A stretch of DNA of 64,000 bases from Pseudolabrys sp. FHR47 (GTDB taxonomy: Bacteria > Pseudomonadota > Alphaproteobacteria > Rhizobiales > Xanthobacteraceae): positions 3,661,001 to 3,725,000 of the forward strand of contig NZ_CP039740.1 in NCBI RefSeq assembly GCF_005153485.1, in the 5' to 3' direction. The position numbers and the translations under genes are program-made. Each line of letters opens with the position of its first letter. Position 1 is the first letter of the stretch. Shown here piece after piece: positions 39,101 through 47,486 of this stretch. The notes under the pieces were generated by a model. The model had not been told where the DNA came from. It ran no database searches and saw nothing but the letters and a program-made list of their open reading frames with translations.

Positions 39101-39372
39101 TCGGCAATTTCACTCAACGCTTCGTCCCACGAGATCGGCACGAAGCCCGGATCGGCCGCTCCCTTGGGCGCGGTGCGCTTCAAGGGTGTCGTCAGGCGGC
39201 GTGCCGAATGCGCGATCTCCGGCGCGGCGCGTCCCTTTGGGCATAAGGCCTTGCCGGTCGGATGCGCGGGATTGGGTTTAACCGCGATAAGCCTGTCGTT
39301 CTCGACGACATTGATCGTTCCGCAGCGTGACCGGCACAAAGTGCAGAAGCCAACCTTTTCGATGGTGGCCAC
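36076..39372 (-). CDS. Molybdopterin oxidoreductase fused to a flavin/2Fe-2S reductase
   Basis: About 1098 aa. Residues 1-60 hold a [4Fe-4S] site (CTLCRSRC and later LCPKGRAA), followed by a bis-MGD catalytic subunit of the nitrate reductase/formate dehydrogenase family to about 700. The probable Mo ligand is Cys in FSTEVCNWHKDH. From about 760 to the end there is a ferredoxin-reductase-like FAD/NAD(P) module (PGQYIGLRWGGVVRSYSLIG, IVLIAGGIGITPFLSYLE) and a plant-type 2Fe-2S domain (CRVGQCESC). The protein thus carries a whole electron chain in one chain, with NAD(P)H or an organic substrate as donor. GTG 39372 follows AGAGGATAA; substrate unknown. Confidence 0.88.
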   Translation of the reverse strand: MATIEKVGFCTLCRSRCGTINVVENDRLIAVKPNPAHPTGKALCPKGRAAPEIAHSARRLTTPLKRTAPKGAADPGFVPISWDEALSEIAERLNRYRAESGPESVAFAVTSGSSSSMSDSLDWVQRFIRGFGSPNNCFSTEVCNWHKDHAHAFTFGCGLPVADYRNADLILLWGHNPANVWLAQAEAIGAARAKGARLVVIDPRRTGSARDANLWLRVRPGTDAALALGVSRWLIANEAYDANFVRHWTNAAYLVREDNGLFQRDGDDFLVWDAAAGRAVPARDGLASAALRGRFDVVTADTVSCRTAFDHFIEAAAPYDPETVERLTGVPAAQVEELAAMIGAARSVCYHGWTGIGQHTNAAQTERAVATLYALTGSFDAPGGNVRMPVLPAPPLHSMALIPEETRARTLGLAERPLGPPADGWITSSDLYDAVLTGKPYRVRALFGFGSNLLVSHPAPERGREALQALEFQVHCDLFMNPTAAMADIVLPVSSPWEHEALRLGFEISPKAQELVQLRQQIIPRRGDAQSDVWIVFQLAKRLGMGELFFDGDVEKGFSYLLEPLGLDLEKLRAKPEGIRVPLPHAHRKYEKTGFATQTGKVELYSELLHRHGYPAVPRYIAPVEAPTDEYPLKLFSYSTGYFCHSQQRGINTLRRKRTEPVAEIHPALARRKGIAEGDWMILRSRKGRIRLRAALNDALAEDTVASDYGWWQPAPDLGLPGYVADDERTLGSSYNALIDERQRDPLSGSLPLRSFSCDVEKEQSAAWAGWRTLRVAEKYAEGRDVTVLALKPADDGSLPAFRPGQYIGLRWGGVVRSYSLIGPAVATPDAYRIAVRAIDGGAMSVAIQRDMNVGDMIEAQAPHGGFVLPLRNEFPIVLIAGGIGITPFLSYLETLQGDAGEPRVMLHYGCRDGDTQPFRQKLEALRQRLPHLTLVTHLSWPRDADRFDRRGRFSATDVDEELLRQRARFYVCASDKMMDEVITGLEERGVPTFEIFKERFRSPEPPALDGLAPRRIRFARSGRDVTWTPEGSSISILASAEMAGLDIPSGCRVGQCESCVVRVQSGQVKHLIDCADLEDGYCLTCQAVPLSDVVLDA

Positions 39373-39379
39373 GGCGGCG

Positions 39380-40366
39380 TTATCCTCTGGCTCTCGGCGC
39401 GGCGGCGCGCGATGTCTCCGCCACCGGACCCGCGCCGGATACCAGGAGGCTCGCCGCCGCCAGATCCTCGATCGCGGCACCGACCGATTTGAACAATGTG
39501 ATCTCGGTGTCGTCGCGGCGGCCCGGCAACGCGCCGGTCGTCAGTTCGTGCAGATCGGCGCGGATCGCCTCCGGCTTCAGAAGACCCGCGGCGATCGGCT
39601 GCAAAATGTCGCCGGCTTCAGCGAGCGCCCCGGCGCGGGTGTCGACATAAGCGCTGGCGCGCAGCACCGCCTCGTCGTCGCTTTCGCGCATCTTGGGTGT
39701 GAAGGCGCCCGTGAGATCGACATGGGTGCCGGGACGCAGATGCCGCCCCTTCACCAGCGCTTCCGTCGATGTCGTCGCACAGCTCACAATGTCCGCCTGC
39801 CCCAGGGCCGTCTCGAGATCGGCGACCGCTTTCGCCGCGAGCCCCTTCTCGTTCAGCTTCGCCACCAGCGCGGCGGCGCGCTCACCATTGCGGCCCCACA
39901 CCAGCACTCTCTCGATCGGCCGCACGGCGGCATGGGCTTCGGGCAGATGATGCGCGAGATGTCCGGTGCCGATCATCAGCAGCGTCGTGCTATCGGGGCG
40001 CGACAGATAGGTCGAGGCCAGCGCCGACGCCGCGGCCGTGCGCCGGTTGGTCAGCGCCTCGCCATCGATCAAAGCGCGCGGCACACCGGTTTCGCCATCG
40101 AACATGACGTACAGCGATGACACCGCGCCAAGGCCCCGCACCGCATTCTGCGGAAACACCGTCACCAGCTTCACGCCGAGCGCCTTGCCGCGCTCCCAGG
40201 CTGGCATGGTCAGAAGATGCGCGGGCGCACCATTGAAACCGACCTCGTAGCTTTGACGGACCGGCATCGCCTCGTGGCTGTGCCTGAACGCAGCACGAAG
40301 GGCCTCGACCAGGGACGGATAGTCGAGAGCCGCATGAACCTCATCGGCGGAGAAACTGCGCAGCAA
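39380..40366 (-). CDS. Ornithine cyclodeaminase/mu-crystallin family protein
   Basis: A 328-aa NAD(P)-binding enzyme of the OCD/mu-crystallin family. The N-terminal SFSADEVHAALDYPSLVEAL, the substrate Lys region GVKLVTVFPQNA, and the Rossmann motif MIGTGHLAHHLPEAH fit. Members deaminate ornithine, or reduce cyclic ketimines such as piperideine-2-carboxylate. The TTG at 40366 (after GGGGA) is chosen because upstream residues overlap the regulator gene. It lies 7 nt before the molybdopterin oxidoreductase gene. Confidence 0.85.
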   Translation of the reverse strand: MLRSFSADEVHAALDYPSLVEALRAAFRHSHEAMPVRQSYEVGFNGAPAHLLTMPAWERGKALGVKLVTVFPQNAVRGLGAVSSLYVMFDGETGVPRALIDGEALTNRRTAAASALASTYLSRPDSTTLLMIGTGHLAHHLPEAHAAVRPIERVLVWGRNGERAAALVAKLNEKGLAAKAVADLETALGQADIVSCATTSTEALVKGRHLRPGTHVDLTGAFTPKMRESDDEAVLRASAYVDTRAGALAEAGDILQPIAAGLLKPEAIRADLHELTTGALPGRRDDTEITLFKSVGAAIEDLAAASLLVSGAGPVAETSRAAAPRARG

Positions 40367-40379
40367 GTTCGGTCCCCGG

Positions 40380-41057
40380 TTACTCGAAGGCGGTCGCGCC
40401 GGTACAAACCCAGAGTATCTCGGCGTCGTCACGGCTTGTCGACACGACCGCATGGCCCATCTTGCTGTCGAAGTAGATGCTGTCGCCGACATCGAGCGTA
40501 ACCGGCGCATAGAATTCGGTGAAAACCTGAACCTGCCCGGACAGTACCCAGAAGAACTCCTCGCCGTCATGGCGCGTCCAGCCGCCAAAGTCGTCGAGCG
40601 AGCGCGCCGAGACCTTCACCTTGAACGGCAGAATCTGTTTCTGCGACAAATCGGTCGACAGCACTTCATAGTTATAGGTTGGCGTCGGATAGAACTTGCC
40701 CTCGCCCTTCCGCGTGACGCTCCGGCGGCCGAAAGGAACATTCTGGCGAGGCGCCTCGAACAATTCCACAAGGTCGAAGTTGGCGCCCCGGGTAATGCGC
40801 TGTAGCACGTCGTAGGTCGGCGACATCTGGCCGTTTTCGATCTTCGACAGCGTGGAGCGCGCGACGCCTGTCTTCTGGCTCATGTCCTCCAGTGTCCAGC
40901 CCCGGTCGAGCCTCATGCGCTTGACCCTCTGGCCGAGACTCGCCGTATCGTCCTGCGGCTTCGTATCGGCGGCAAAGCGCGCCGGAATGACGACGCCCGT
41001 CGCCGCGGCCGCTTCGCCCGGACCAGTCAATACAGCATTCTTCTTCGGCACCGGCAT
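40380..41057 (-). CDS. XRE-family regulator with cupin domain
   Basis: A 225-aa two-domain regulator. The HTH is RVKRMRLDRGWTLEDMSQKT plus STLSKIENGQMSPTY, and the C-terminal cupin contains the barrel strands HDGEEFFWVLSGQVQVFTEF and LDVGDSIYFDSKMGHAVV. Such proteins (PuuR-like) sense small molecules, often amino-acid derivatives or polyamines. It sits inside the Liv transporter-OCD run and is a good candidate for its regulator. Confidence 0.9.
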   Translation of the reverse strand: MPVPKKNAVLTGPGEAAAATGVVIPARFAADTKPQDDTASLGQRVKRMRLDRGWTLEDMSQKTGVARSTLSKIENGQMSPTYDVLQRITRGANFDLVELFEAPRQNVPFGRRSVTRKGEGKFYPTPTYNYEVLSTDLSQKQILPFKVKVSARSLDDFGGWTRHDGEEFFWVLSGQVQVFTEFYAPVTLDVGDSIYFDSKMGHAVVSTSRDDAEILWVCTGATAFE

Positions 41058-41111
41058 CTTCCTATTTCATAGGCCTAAGGGCGGCGCCCGTGGACGCCGC
41101 CCTGAGGGTCT

Positions 41112-42341
41112 TTACTTCTTTACCAGCGAACACTCGCTCTCGGACAGCGGCAGAGCCGTCTGTTCCGCCGGAATAGTCGCCAGCAGATTATAATAATCCC
41201 ACGGCTCCTTCGATTCGGAAGGTTTTTTCACCTGGACCAGATACATATCGTGGACCATCCGGCCGTCTACCCGGACAGTTCCGTTCTTGGCCAGGAAATC
41301 GTTGACCGGCAGTTCACGCATCTTGGCCGCGACGGCCTTGGCTTCGTCGGTGCCGGCCGCCTGGATCGCCTTCAGGTAATGCGTGATCGACGAGTATACG
41401 CCGGCCTGGAGTTCGGTCGGCATGGCCTTGTGTCGCGCGAAAAACCGCTTGGCGAAGGCACGGGTCTCATCGTTGAGATTCCAGTAGAAGCCCGTCACGA
41501 AGGAGATGCCTTGGCCGGCGGCGAGCCCGAGCGCGTGAACATCGGTGAGAAACACCAGCGGCGCCACGATGGTCTGTCCGCCGCTGGAAATACCGAACTC
41601 CGATGACTGTTTGATCGCCGTCGTCAGATCCTTGCCGGCTTCGGCAAGAAAGATCACGTCCGCCTTGGAAGCCTGGGCTGGCAACAGGAAGGGTGACATG
41701 TCGGCCGCGCCAAACGGATTGCGCGTGCCGCCGAGCACCTTGCCGCCACCCTCGCCGATCACCTTGGTCGCCACTTTCTCCAGCGAAGTGGCGAATGCTA
41801 GATCTGCCGTTACGAAAAACCAGCTCTTCTTGCCCTGCGCGAGCAGCGCCTTTACCGGGCCGACGGTGTTCGAGTAATTGTCATAGACCCACTGAAAGCC
41901 CGTCGGCGAGCATTCCTTGCCAGACAAATCGGTCGAGCTCGGCGATGAAAACAGCGCGATACGGTTCGATTCGCGCGTCAATCGCTGCACTGCCAGCGCG
42001 ATGGCGCTGTTGGTGACATCCGAAATCGCATCGACACCTTCGCTCTCGATCCAGCGCCGCGCAATGCCGGAGCCGACATCGACCTTGAGCTGATGGTCGG
42101 CACCGATGATTTCGATCGGCTTGCCGAGCACTTTGCCGCCGAAATCCTCGGCCGCCATCTGCGCCGCAGCGAGCGAGCCCGGACCATTCATGTCCGACCA
42201 CTGACCCGACATATCCGTCAGAACGCCGATCTTGACGACATCGCCGCTGACCTGCGCCTGGCTCGGAGAGATCGAAGCAAACGCCATGAGTCCTATCGTG
42301 CCGGCCAGCGCCAGCCATTTCATCGAACCAGAAACTTCCAT
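41112..42341 (-). CDS. ABC transporter substrate-binding protein (LivJ type)
   Basis: A protein of about 409 aa with a signal peptide (MKWLALAGTIGLMAFASISPSQA) and a type I periplasmic binding fold (VKIGVLTDMSGQWSDMNGPGS). The typical branched-chain amino-acid/amide binding motif DAISDVTNSAIALAVQ is present. Starts at 42353, 42347, 42341 and 42323 are possible; GGAG 6 nt before 42341 favours that one. It serves the adjacent permease and ATPases. Confidence 0.9.
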   Translation of the reverse strand: MEVSGSMKWLALAGTIGLMAFASISPSQAQVSGDVVKIGVLTDMSGQWSDMNGPGSLAAAQMAAEDFGGKVLGKPIEIIGADHQLKVDVGSGIARRWIESEGVDAISDVTNSAIALAVQRLTRESNRIALFSSPSSTDLSGKECSPTGFQWVYDNYSNTVGPVKALLAQGKKSWFFVTADLAFATSLEKVATKVIGEGGGKVLGGTRNPFGAADMSPFLLPAQASKADVIFLAEAGKDLTTAIKQSSEFGISSGGQTIVAPLVFLTDVHALGLAAGQGISFVTGFYWNLNDETRAFAKRFFARHKAMPTELQAGVYSSITHYLKAIQAAGTDEAKAVAAKMRELPVNDFLAKNGTVRVDGRMVHDMYLVQVKKPSESKEPWDYYNLLATIPAEQTALPLSESECSLVKK

Positions 42342-42423
42342 CGCCATCTCCATGCTGTTGAACTACCCGGAACACCGTTGGCCGTTGATACGCTCGGTCC
42401 GGACAGGACCCGCGGTTCCACGC

Positions 42424-44376
42424 TCAATGACTGCTTGAGGCAATCGCCATATCTTTCGTCATCGCTTGTTGTCGGCCCGGCCCGGAAGGGGACGCGGCCC
42501 CGGCATCCGGTGCTCGCGATCCGCGGTCACGAAAACGACGCCACTGTCCAACGATCTCGCCGAGAATGCCGCCGCGAAACCAGAGAACGCAGACGATGAA
42601 AATGAGACCGTGAATGACCGTAACCCACTGACCGAGCGCGGACAGATAGTTCTGCATGGTCACGACAATGGCCGCGCCGATTACCGGACCGAACAAGGTG
42701 CCGGGCCCGCCAAGAAAGGTCATCAACAGCGCTTCGCCCGACATCGACCAATGAGCGTCGGTAAGCGAAGCCAGCTGGCTGACAATCGCCTTGAGCGAGC
42801 CAGCCAGTCCCGCAAACGCCGCCGATAGCGTGAATGCAACGAGCTTGAAGCGCGCGCTTTCATAGCCGAGCGACTGGGCCCGCATCTCGTGTTCGCTGAT
42901 GCCGCGCAGGATGCGGCCGTAAGGCGAACCCACGATTCGCATGATCAGCACAAAGCTGCCCAGGAAGACCGCGAGCACGAAGGCGTAGAGCATGGCCGGC
43001 TTCGACAGGTCGATGATGCCGAACAGCACGCCACGCGGAATGCCCTGCAAGCCGTCTTCGCCGCCGGTGAAGGGCGCCTGTAGCGCGACGAAATACATCA
43101 TCTGCGCGAAGGCAAGCGTCACCATCGCGAAGTAGATGCCGCTGCGGCGGATCGCGAGCCAGCCCGTCGCCAAGCCGAGCAGGGCGGCGACGCCGGTGCC
43201 GGCCAGAATCGCGAGTTCGGGAGGCAAGCCCCAGACCTTGGCGGCGTGGCCGCAGACGTAGCCGGCGGCGCCGAGAAACATCGCATGACCGAAAGACATC
43301 AGCTTGCCGTATCCGGCAATGAGATTGTAGGCGCAGGCAAACAGCGCGAAGATCATTACCTTCATGAGGAAGCCGGGATAGATCGCGGCCGGCGCCACGG
43401 CGAAGAATAACGCCATCACCGCGAGCGCGATCATCTGGCCGCGCGACGTAAAATCCGGCGTGACATGATTCGTGGCGCTATGAGTTGCCTCCGGCTTCGA
43501 ACCGAACAGGCCGGCCGGACGCAGTAAAAGGACAATCGCCATCACCACGAAAGCGACGGTGGTCGACCCTTGCGGGTAGAAGGCCTTGGTCAAACCCTCC
43601 ACGATGCCGAGCGAAAAACCGGTCACGATCGAACCCATGATCGAGCCCATGCCGCCGATCACAACTACGGCGAACACGACGATGATGAGCTCGTCGCCCA
43701 TCGTCGGATTGACCTGATAGATCGGCGCCGCGAGCACACCGGCAAGTGCCGCGAGCGCGATGCCGGCGGCGTAAGTCAGCATCACCATGCGAGGCACGCG
43801 GATGCCGAAGGCCTGGGTCAGCAGCGAATCTTCGGTCGCGGCGCGCAAATTCGCACCGAGGCTCGTGCGCTCTATGACGTACCAGGTCGTCAGGCAAACG
43901 ATCAGCGATACGACAATGACCCAGGCGCGGTAATTCGGCAGATACATGAAGCCGAGATGATGGCCGCCGGTCAACAATGCCGGGATCGCATAAGGCTGCC
44001 CGGCCGAGCCGATCCACGCACTCATCAGGCCCTGCACGACGAGCGCCAGGCCGAAGGTCAGCAGCATGCCGTAGATGTGGTCGAGCTTGTATACGCGCTG
44101 GAGCATCAGGCGTTCGATCACGATATTGACCGCGCCGACGACGAGCGGCACCACTACAAGCGCCACCCAATAGCTCGCACCGAAGTAAGTGAGCAGCAGC
44201 CATGCACCGGCGGCACCGAGCATATATTGCGCGCCGTGCGCAAAATTGACGATGTTCATCATGCCGAAGATGACAGCCAGACCAAGGCTGAGCATCGCAT
44301 AAAAGGCGCCGTTGATCAGACCAAGCAGTAGTTGGGCATAGACCAGTGCGCCGGGGACGCCAAAGATGGTGCTCAC
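42424..44376 (-). CDS. Fused LivH-LivM branched-chain-type ABC permease
   Basis: A 650-aa protein joining two permeases normally encoded separately. Residues 1-290 form a LivH domain (LINGAFYAMLSLGLAVIFGMM, VVFAVVVIGGMGSIMGSI). About 310-620 form a LivM domain (LIAGYGKLMSFGHAMFLGAAG, MTFLGGPGTLFGPVIGAAIV). A polar C-terminal tail follows. Both halves keep the EAA-like cytoplasmic loops. It lies between livJ and livF genes on the same strand. Confidence 0.93.
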   Translation of the reverse strand: MSTIFGVPGALVYAQLLLGLINGAFYAMLSLGLAVIFGMMNIVNFAHGAQYMLGAAGAWLLLTYFGASYWVALVVVPLVVGAVNIVIERLMLQRVYKLDHIYGMLLTFGLALVVQGLMSAWIGSAGQPYAIPALLTGGHHLGFMYLPNYRAWVIVVSLIVCLTTWYVIERTSLGANLRAATEDSLLTQAFGIRVPRMVMLTYAAGIALAALAGVLAAPIYQVNPTMGDELIIVVFAVVVIGGMGSIMGSIVTGFSLGIVEGLTKAFYPQGSTTVAFVVMAIVLLLRPAGLFGSKPEATHSATNHVTPDFTSRGQMIALAVMALFFAVAPAAIYPGFLMKVMIFALFACAYNLIAGYGKLMSFGHAMFLGAAGYVCGHAAKVWGLPPELAILAGTGVAALLGLATGWLAIRRSGIYFAMVTLAFAQMMYFVALQAPFTGGEDGLQGIPRGVLFGIIDLSKPAMLYAFVLAVFLGSFVLIMRIVGSPYGRILRGISEHEMRAQSLGYESARFKLVAFTLSAAFAGLAGSLKAIVSQLASLTDAHWSMSGEALLMTFLGGPGTLFGPVIGAAIVVTMQNYLSALGQWVTVIHGLIFIVCVLWFRGGILGEIVGQWRRFRDRGSRAPDAGAASPSGPGRQQAMTKDMAIASSSH

Positions 44377-44391
44377 GATCAGCGTCCTTCC

Positions 44392-45105
44392 TTACAGGCC
44401 GAGATAGGCAGTCAGCGCACTTTCGCGGTTCGTCAGTTCCGCGGCGGGAATTTCCTCGACGACACGGCCGAGCTCGACCACGTAATGGCGATCGGCCAGC
44501 GTCGAGACGAAACCCACGTTTTGTTCGATCAGCAGGATGGTGAAGCCGAGCTGCTTTAGCGTCGTGACCGCCCTCGCGATCTGCTGAATGATGATCGGCG
44601 CGAGGCCTTCGGTCGGCTCGTCGAGCAGAAGGATGCGGGCGCCAGTGCGAAGTACGCGCGCCAGAGCCAGCATCTGCTGTTCGCCGCCGGACAATTTGGT
44701 GCCCTGGCTGTCGAGGCGTTCCTTCAGATTGGGAAACAGCGACAAAATATCGTCGACCGTCATGCCGCCATCGGCGAGCTTCGGCGGCAGCAAGAGGTTC
44801 TCGCGAACGCTCAGACTCGAAAAGATGCCGCGATGATCCGGGCAATAGCCGACGCCCTTGCGGGCAATATCGTAAGGCGGCGCTGCGATCGTTTCGTCGC
44901 CGTCGAATTTGATGGAGCCGGTCCGCCGCTCGATCATGCCCATGATGGATTTGACGGCCGTCGTTTTGCCGGCGCCGTTACGCCCGAGCAGCGTGACGAC
45001 CTCTCCGGCCCGCAGGTCGAAATCCATGCCATGCAGCACCTTGGACTCCCCGTACCAGGCTTCGAGTCCGCGGACGCTGAGGTTTTGAGCAGTGGCTTCA
45101 GGCAT
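44392..45105 (-). CDS. livF: ABC transporter ATP-binding protein (LivF type)
   Basis: A 237-aa ATPase with Walker A GRNGAGKTT, signature LSGGEQQMLALARVL and Walker B LLLDEPTEGLAP, the wording typical of LivF. ATG 45105 overlaps the end of livG by 8 bases; a longer frame to 45186 lies inside livG. It energises uptake with LivG and the fused permease. Confidence 0.94.
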   Translation of the reverse strand: MPEATAQNLSVRGLEAWYGESKVLHGMDFDLRAGEVVTLLGRNGAGKTTAVKSIMGMIERRTGSIKFDGDETIAAPPYDIARKGVGYCPDHRGIFSSLSVRENLLLPPKLADGGMTVDDILSLFPNLKERLDSQGTKLSGGEQQMLALARVLRTGARILLLDEPTEGLAPIIIQQIARAVTTLKQLGFTILLIEQNVGFVSTLADRHYVVELGRVVEEIPAAELTNRESALTAYLGL

Positions 45106-45886
45106 GACCTTGCCCTGTGTAAGCGGCGATGACATCGGGGCGCACCGAGACTTCGGCATAGGTCCCTTCGGCGAGCACCTCGCCACGCACCATCACCGTG
45201 ATCTTGTCGGCGAGTTCGGCGACGACCTTCATGTTGTGCTCGACCAGCAGAACGGTGCGGCCGACGGCAAGCTCACGAATAAGCCGCGTGATCCAGCCGA
45301 TATCTTCACGGCCAAGACCGGCCATCGGCTCATCGAGCAGAAGGACCTTCGGTTCCAGCGCCAGCGTGGTGGCGAGCTCGAGGACGCGTTTGCGGCCGTA
45401 AGGCAGGTTGGCCGCAGCGACGTCGGAATAATCGGTCAGACTGAAACGGTCGATTAGTGCGGCGGTCCGCTCGGTCACCGCGCGATTGCGGGCAATCGTG
45501 CCGAGACAATCCCACGACAGCCCCTGCTCGCGCAGCAACGCCAGTTCGATGTTTTCACGGACCGTCAGGTTGCCGAAGACCGCGGAAATCTGGAATGAGC
45601 GCACGACGCCGCGCTTGGCCATCGCTGGCATACCGATGCGCGTTACATCGACACCGTTATGAAGAATGCGCCCGGCGGTCGGCGCCAGTTGCTTGGTCAG
45701 CAGATTGAACAATGTGGTCTTGCCGGCGCCGTTCGGGCCGATCACGGCATGCACACAGTGCGCGGCCAATTGAAAGTTGACATCCCGAAGAGCGTAGAAC
45801 CCGCCGAACGACCGGCTGAGCCCGCGCGCCTCCAAGGCAAATGCAGTGTCCGACATGGCACTATTCGACATGGCGCTATCCGACAT
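45098..45886 (-). CDS. livG: ABC transporter ATP-binding protein (LivG type)
   Basis: A 262-aa ATPase with Walker A GPNGAGKTTLFNLL, the LivG-type signature LPYGRKRVLELATTLAL and Walker B VLLLDEPMAGLG. The N-terminus contains three near-identical copies of a Met-Ser-Asp-Ser-Ala pentapeptide with three in-frame ATGs (45886, 45871, 45856), so the exact start is ambiguous. It is the first gene of a seven-gene co-directional run ending at the molybdopterin oxidoreductase. Confidence 0.93.
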   Translation of the reverse strand: MSDSAMSNSAMSDTAFALEARGLSRSFGGFYALRDVNFQLAAHCVHAVIGPNGAGKTTLFNLLTKQLAPTAGRILHNGVDVTRIGMPAMAKRGVVRSFQISAVFGNLTVRENIELALLREQGLSWDCLGTIARNRAVTERTAALIDRFSLTDYSDVAAANLPYGRKRVLELATTLALEPKVLLLDEPMAGLGREDIGWITRLIRELAVGRTVLLVEHNMKVVAELADKITVMVRGEVLAEGTYAEVSVRPDVIAAYTGQGHA

Positions 45887-45975
45887 GGCGCTGACGCCCT
45901 CCGTCGCTTGCGGCCTCAGAAAATCCAGCGAGGACCATCAGAGTTCAAAAGTTTCCTATCGTCAACTTATTCTTC

Positions 45976-46002
45976 TTAGGCAAATGTTTCTATTTTAGGC
46001 AA
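45976..46002 (-). promoter_or_regulatory. Direct-repeat operator candidate upstream of livG
   Basis: TTAGGCAA occurs twice, at 45976-45983 and 45995-46002, 19 bp apart (about two helical turns), in AT-rich DNA about 90 bp before livG. A related CCTAA-containing sequence lies before the cupin regulator gene near 41065-41085. It may bind that regulator. Confidence 0.35.
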
Positions 46003-46204
46003 CAGAATGGCGCGATATGCGGCAATGCCGCCGGCGCGCGCCAGACGCACCCGTCGCTGAAAAATCGAAAGGCTGAATGTAGAATTTGCAGGGTGGGATG
46101 ACGCGAAGGCCGTTCGACGCCAGCGCGCGCCGACAATCCAAAGCGCTGGCGCAAGCCGCTGATGGTACAGGGCCTGTAATCAGATCAGCATGTTGATGAG
46201 GATT

Positions 46205-46221
46205 TGGCGCTCCCTAGGGGA
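46205..46221. repeat. Left attachment site (attL) of the tRNA-Glu island
   Basis: TGGCGCTCCCTAGGGGA is identical to 60672-60688, the 3' end of tRNA-Glu. The match is exactly 17 bp, ending with mismatches on both sides. Confidence 0.85.
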
Positions 46222-46436
46222 AACGCCATCTTCTCTCCGAACTCATTGAACTTACGTAAGTTTTTGGCCACCCACTGCTGCTCTGTGTAGCAGAAAATGG
46301 CACGTCGGTCGAGTAGACCGCATGGGCGTGGAGCCAACGGCCCATCCCGGCACAAAGTTAGCGCCAATTCAGGCTGAACGAATCTGCTACTACTACTTCT
46401 AGCTGCCGTGTCTGCTCTCGCGTCTGGGCAATAAGG

Positions 46437-47480
46437 ATGCGTTTCGGAAGAGGCTCCACAAGAACGGTACCGCGTGTTCGGAGCCGTGTAACTGGCACCC
46501 TTCAATGGGAGGCCGCACGAGCAATTCCAATCCTGCAGGTAGCGCGGAGACTTGGCCTTAAGGTCAGAGGCGTATCTGCGATATGCCCGTTGCACGGCGA
46601 CACCGAACCTAGCCTGCACTTCTATCTGAAGACTAACAGTTGGCATTGCTTCGGATGCTCTAACGGCGGCGGCACCATTGAACTAGTTGCGGCGCTTACC
46701 AGGACCGACAAAAGAGGCGCCCTACAATGGCTGATGGGAGCGGGTGCTATCTCAGCGGCGCCTTCGAACACGCCAGTCGTTGCCACCCCCATTCAAGAGG
46801 CTAAGCGAGTCGGGAATAGTGACATATTGAACTGGCTCATGGATTCGAGCCCGCTGAGACCGCGCGGGATCAATTATCTGACGGGCCGCGGATTTTCTGA
46901 GGTGATCTTACGCCGTTTCGGAATTGGCCAAGTTGAAAGCGCGTCCGCACTTTTAGAAGCTGCTCAATTACGATGGACCTTAGACGAACTGAAACAGACG
47001 GGTCTTGTTACAGATACATATGGTCAAGCGCGCCTAATCTTTCGCAACCACACCATTCTGTTTCCTTTTCTAGACCAAGGTGCCATTCGTTACGTGCAGG
47101 GACGGGCGGCAAATGACAGTGATAAACCGCGCTGGATCAATCTGGCGGGAATTCAAAAGCCATTATTCAACGTCGATGCGATCAAGAGCCACCCGCGCTC
47201 GGATTTTATCCACCTCTGCGAAGGCATTACCGACACGATCGCCGCTGCTCAACTGGGCCTTACAGCAGTCGGGGTCCTAGGCGCTCATTCACTTACACCG
47301 GACCACGCTGAACTTTTTTCTGGTATGAAGGTGACGCTGCTTCCCGACGGCGACCGAGGCGGCGATCAATTTGAAAGACATGCCCTCGCCCTTCTCCGCA
47401 GATTTAACGCAAACGTCAGCGTCCTAAGGGTTCCGCGAGGAACTGACATTGCGGATCAGATTCGGCCGAAAAAGGATTAA
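46437..47480 (+). CDS. Compact DnaG-type primase (CHC2 zinc ribbon plus TOPRIM)
   Basis: A 347-aa protein with DnaG order but about half the length. The zinc ribbon is Cys50-x2-His53 and Cys71-x2-Cys74 (AICPLHG ... WHCFGCSNGG). A linker and DnaG-like core follow (RGFSEVILRRFGIG; ILFPFLDQGAIRYVQGR). The TOPRIM part has catalytic Glu262 (LCEGITD) and Asp304/Asp306 (LPDGDRGG). No helicase-binding domain is present. It is the first gene of the reverse transcriptase operon, ending 6 nt before it. A role in making RNA or DNA primers for the reverse transcriptase is inferred. ATG 46437 is the only clear start. Confidence 0.85.
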   Translation: MRFGRGSTRTVPRVRSRVTGTLQWEAARAIPILQVARRLGLKVRGVSAICPLHGDTEPSLHFYLKTNSWHCFGCSNGGGTIELVAALTRTDKRGALQWLMGAGAISAAPSNTPVVATPIQEAKRVGNSDILNWLMDSSPLRPRGINYLTGRGFSEVILRRFGIGQVESASALLEAAQLRWTLDELKQTGLVTDTYGQARLIFRNHTILFPFLDQGAIRYVQGRAANDSDKPRWINLAGIQKPLFNVDAIKSHPRSDFIHLCEGITDTIAAAQLGLTAVGVLGAHSLTPDHAELFSGMKVTLLPDGDRGGDQFERHALALLRRFNANVSVLRVPRGTDIADQIRPKKD

Positions 47481-47486
47481 TGCGTC

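Larger units (their letters stand above)
45887..46436. other. Intergenic region spanning the left island boundary
   Basis: No credible gene is present. 45887-46204 is host DNA holding the liv control region. From 46222 on the sequence belongs to the island and includes a 14-bp palindrome (46249-46262). An open frame on the minus strand at 46185-46646 is antisense to the primase gene and is not supported. Confidence 0.6.

Noticed and set aside
46185..46646. 153-aa frame on the minus strand across attL
   Set aside because: It overlaps the primase gene and would cross the island boundary; no start signal or family.
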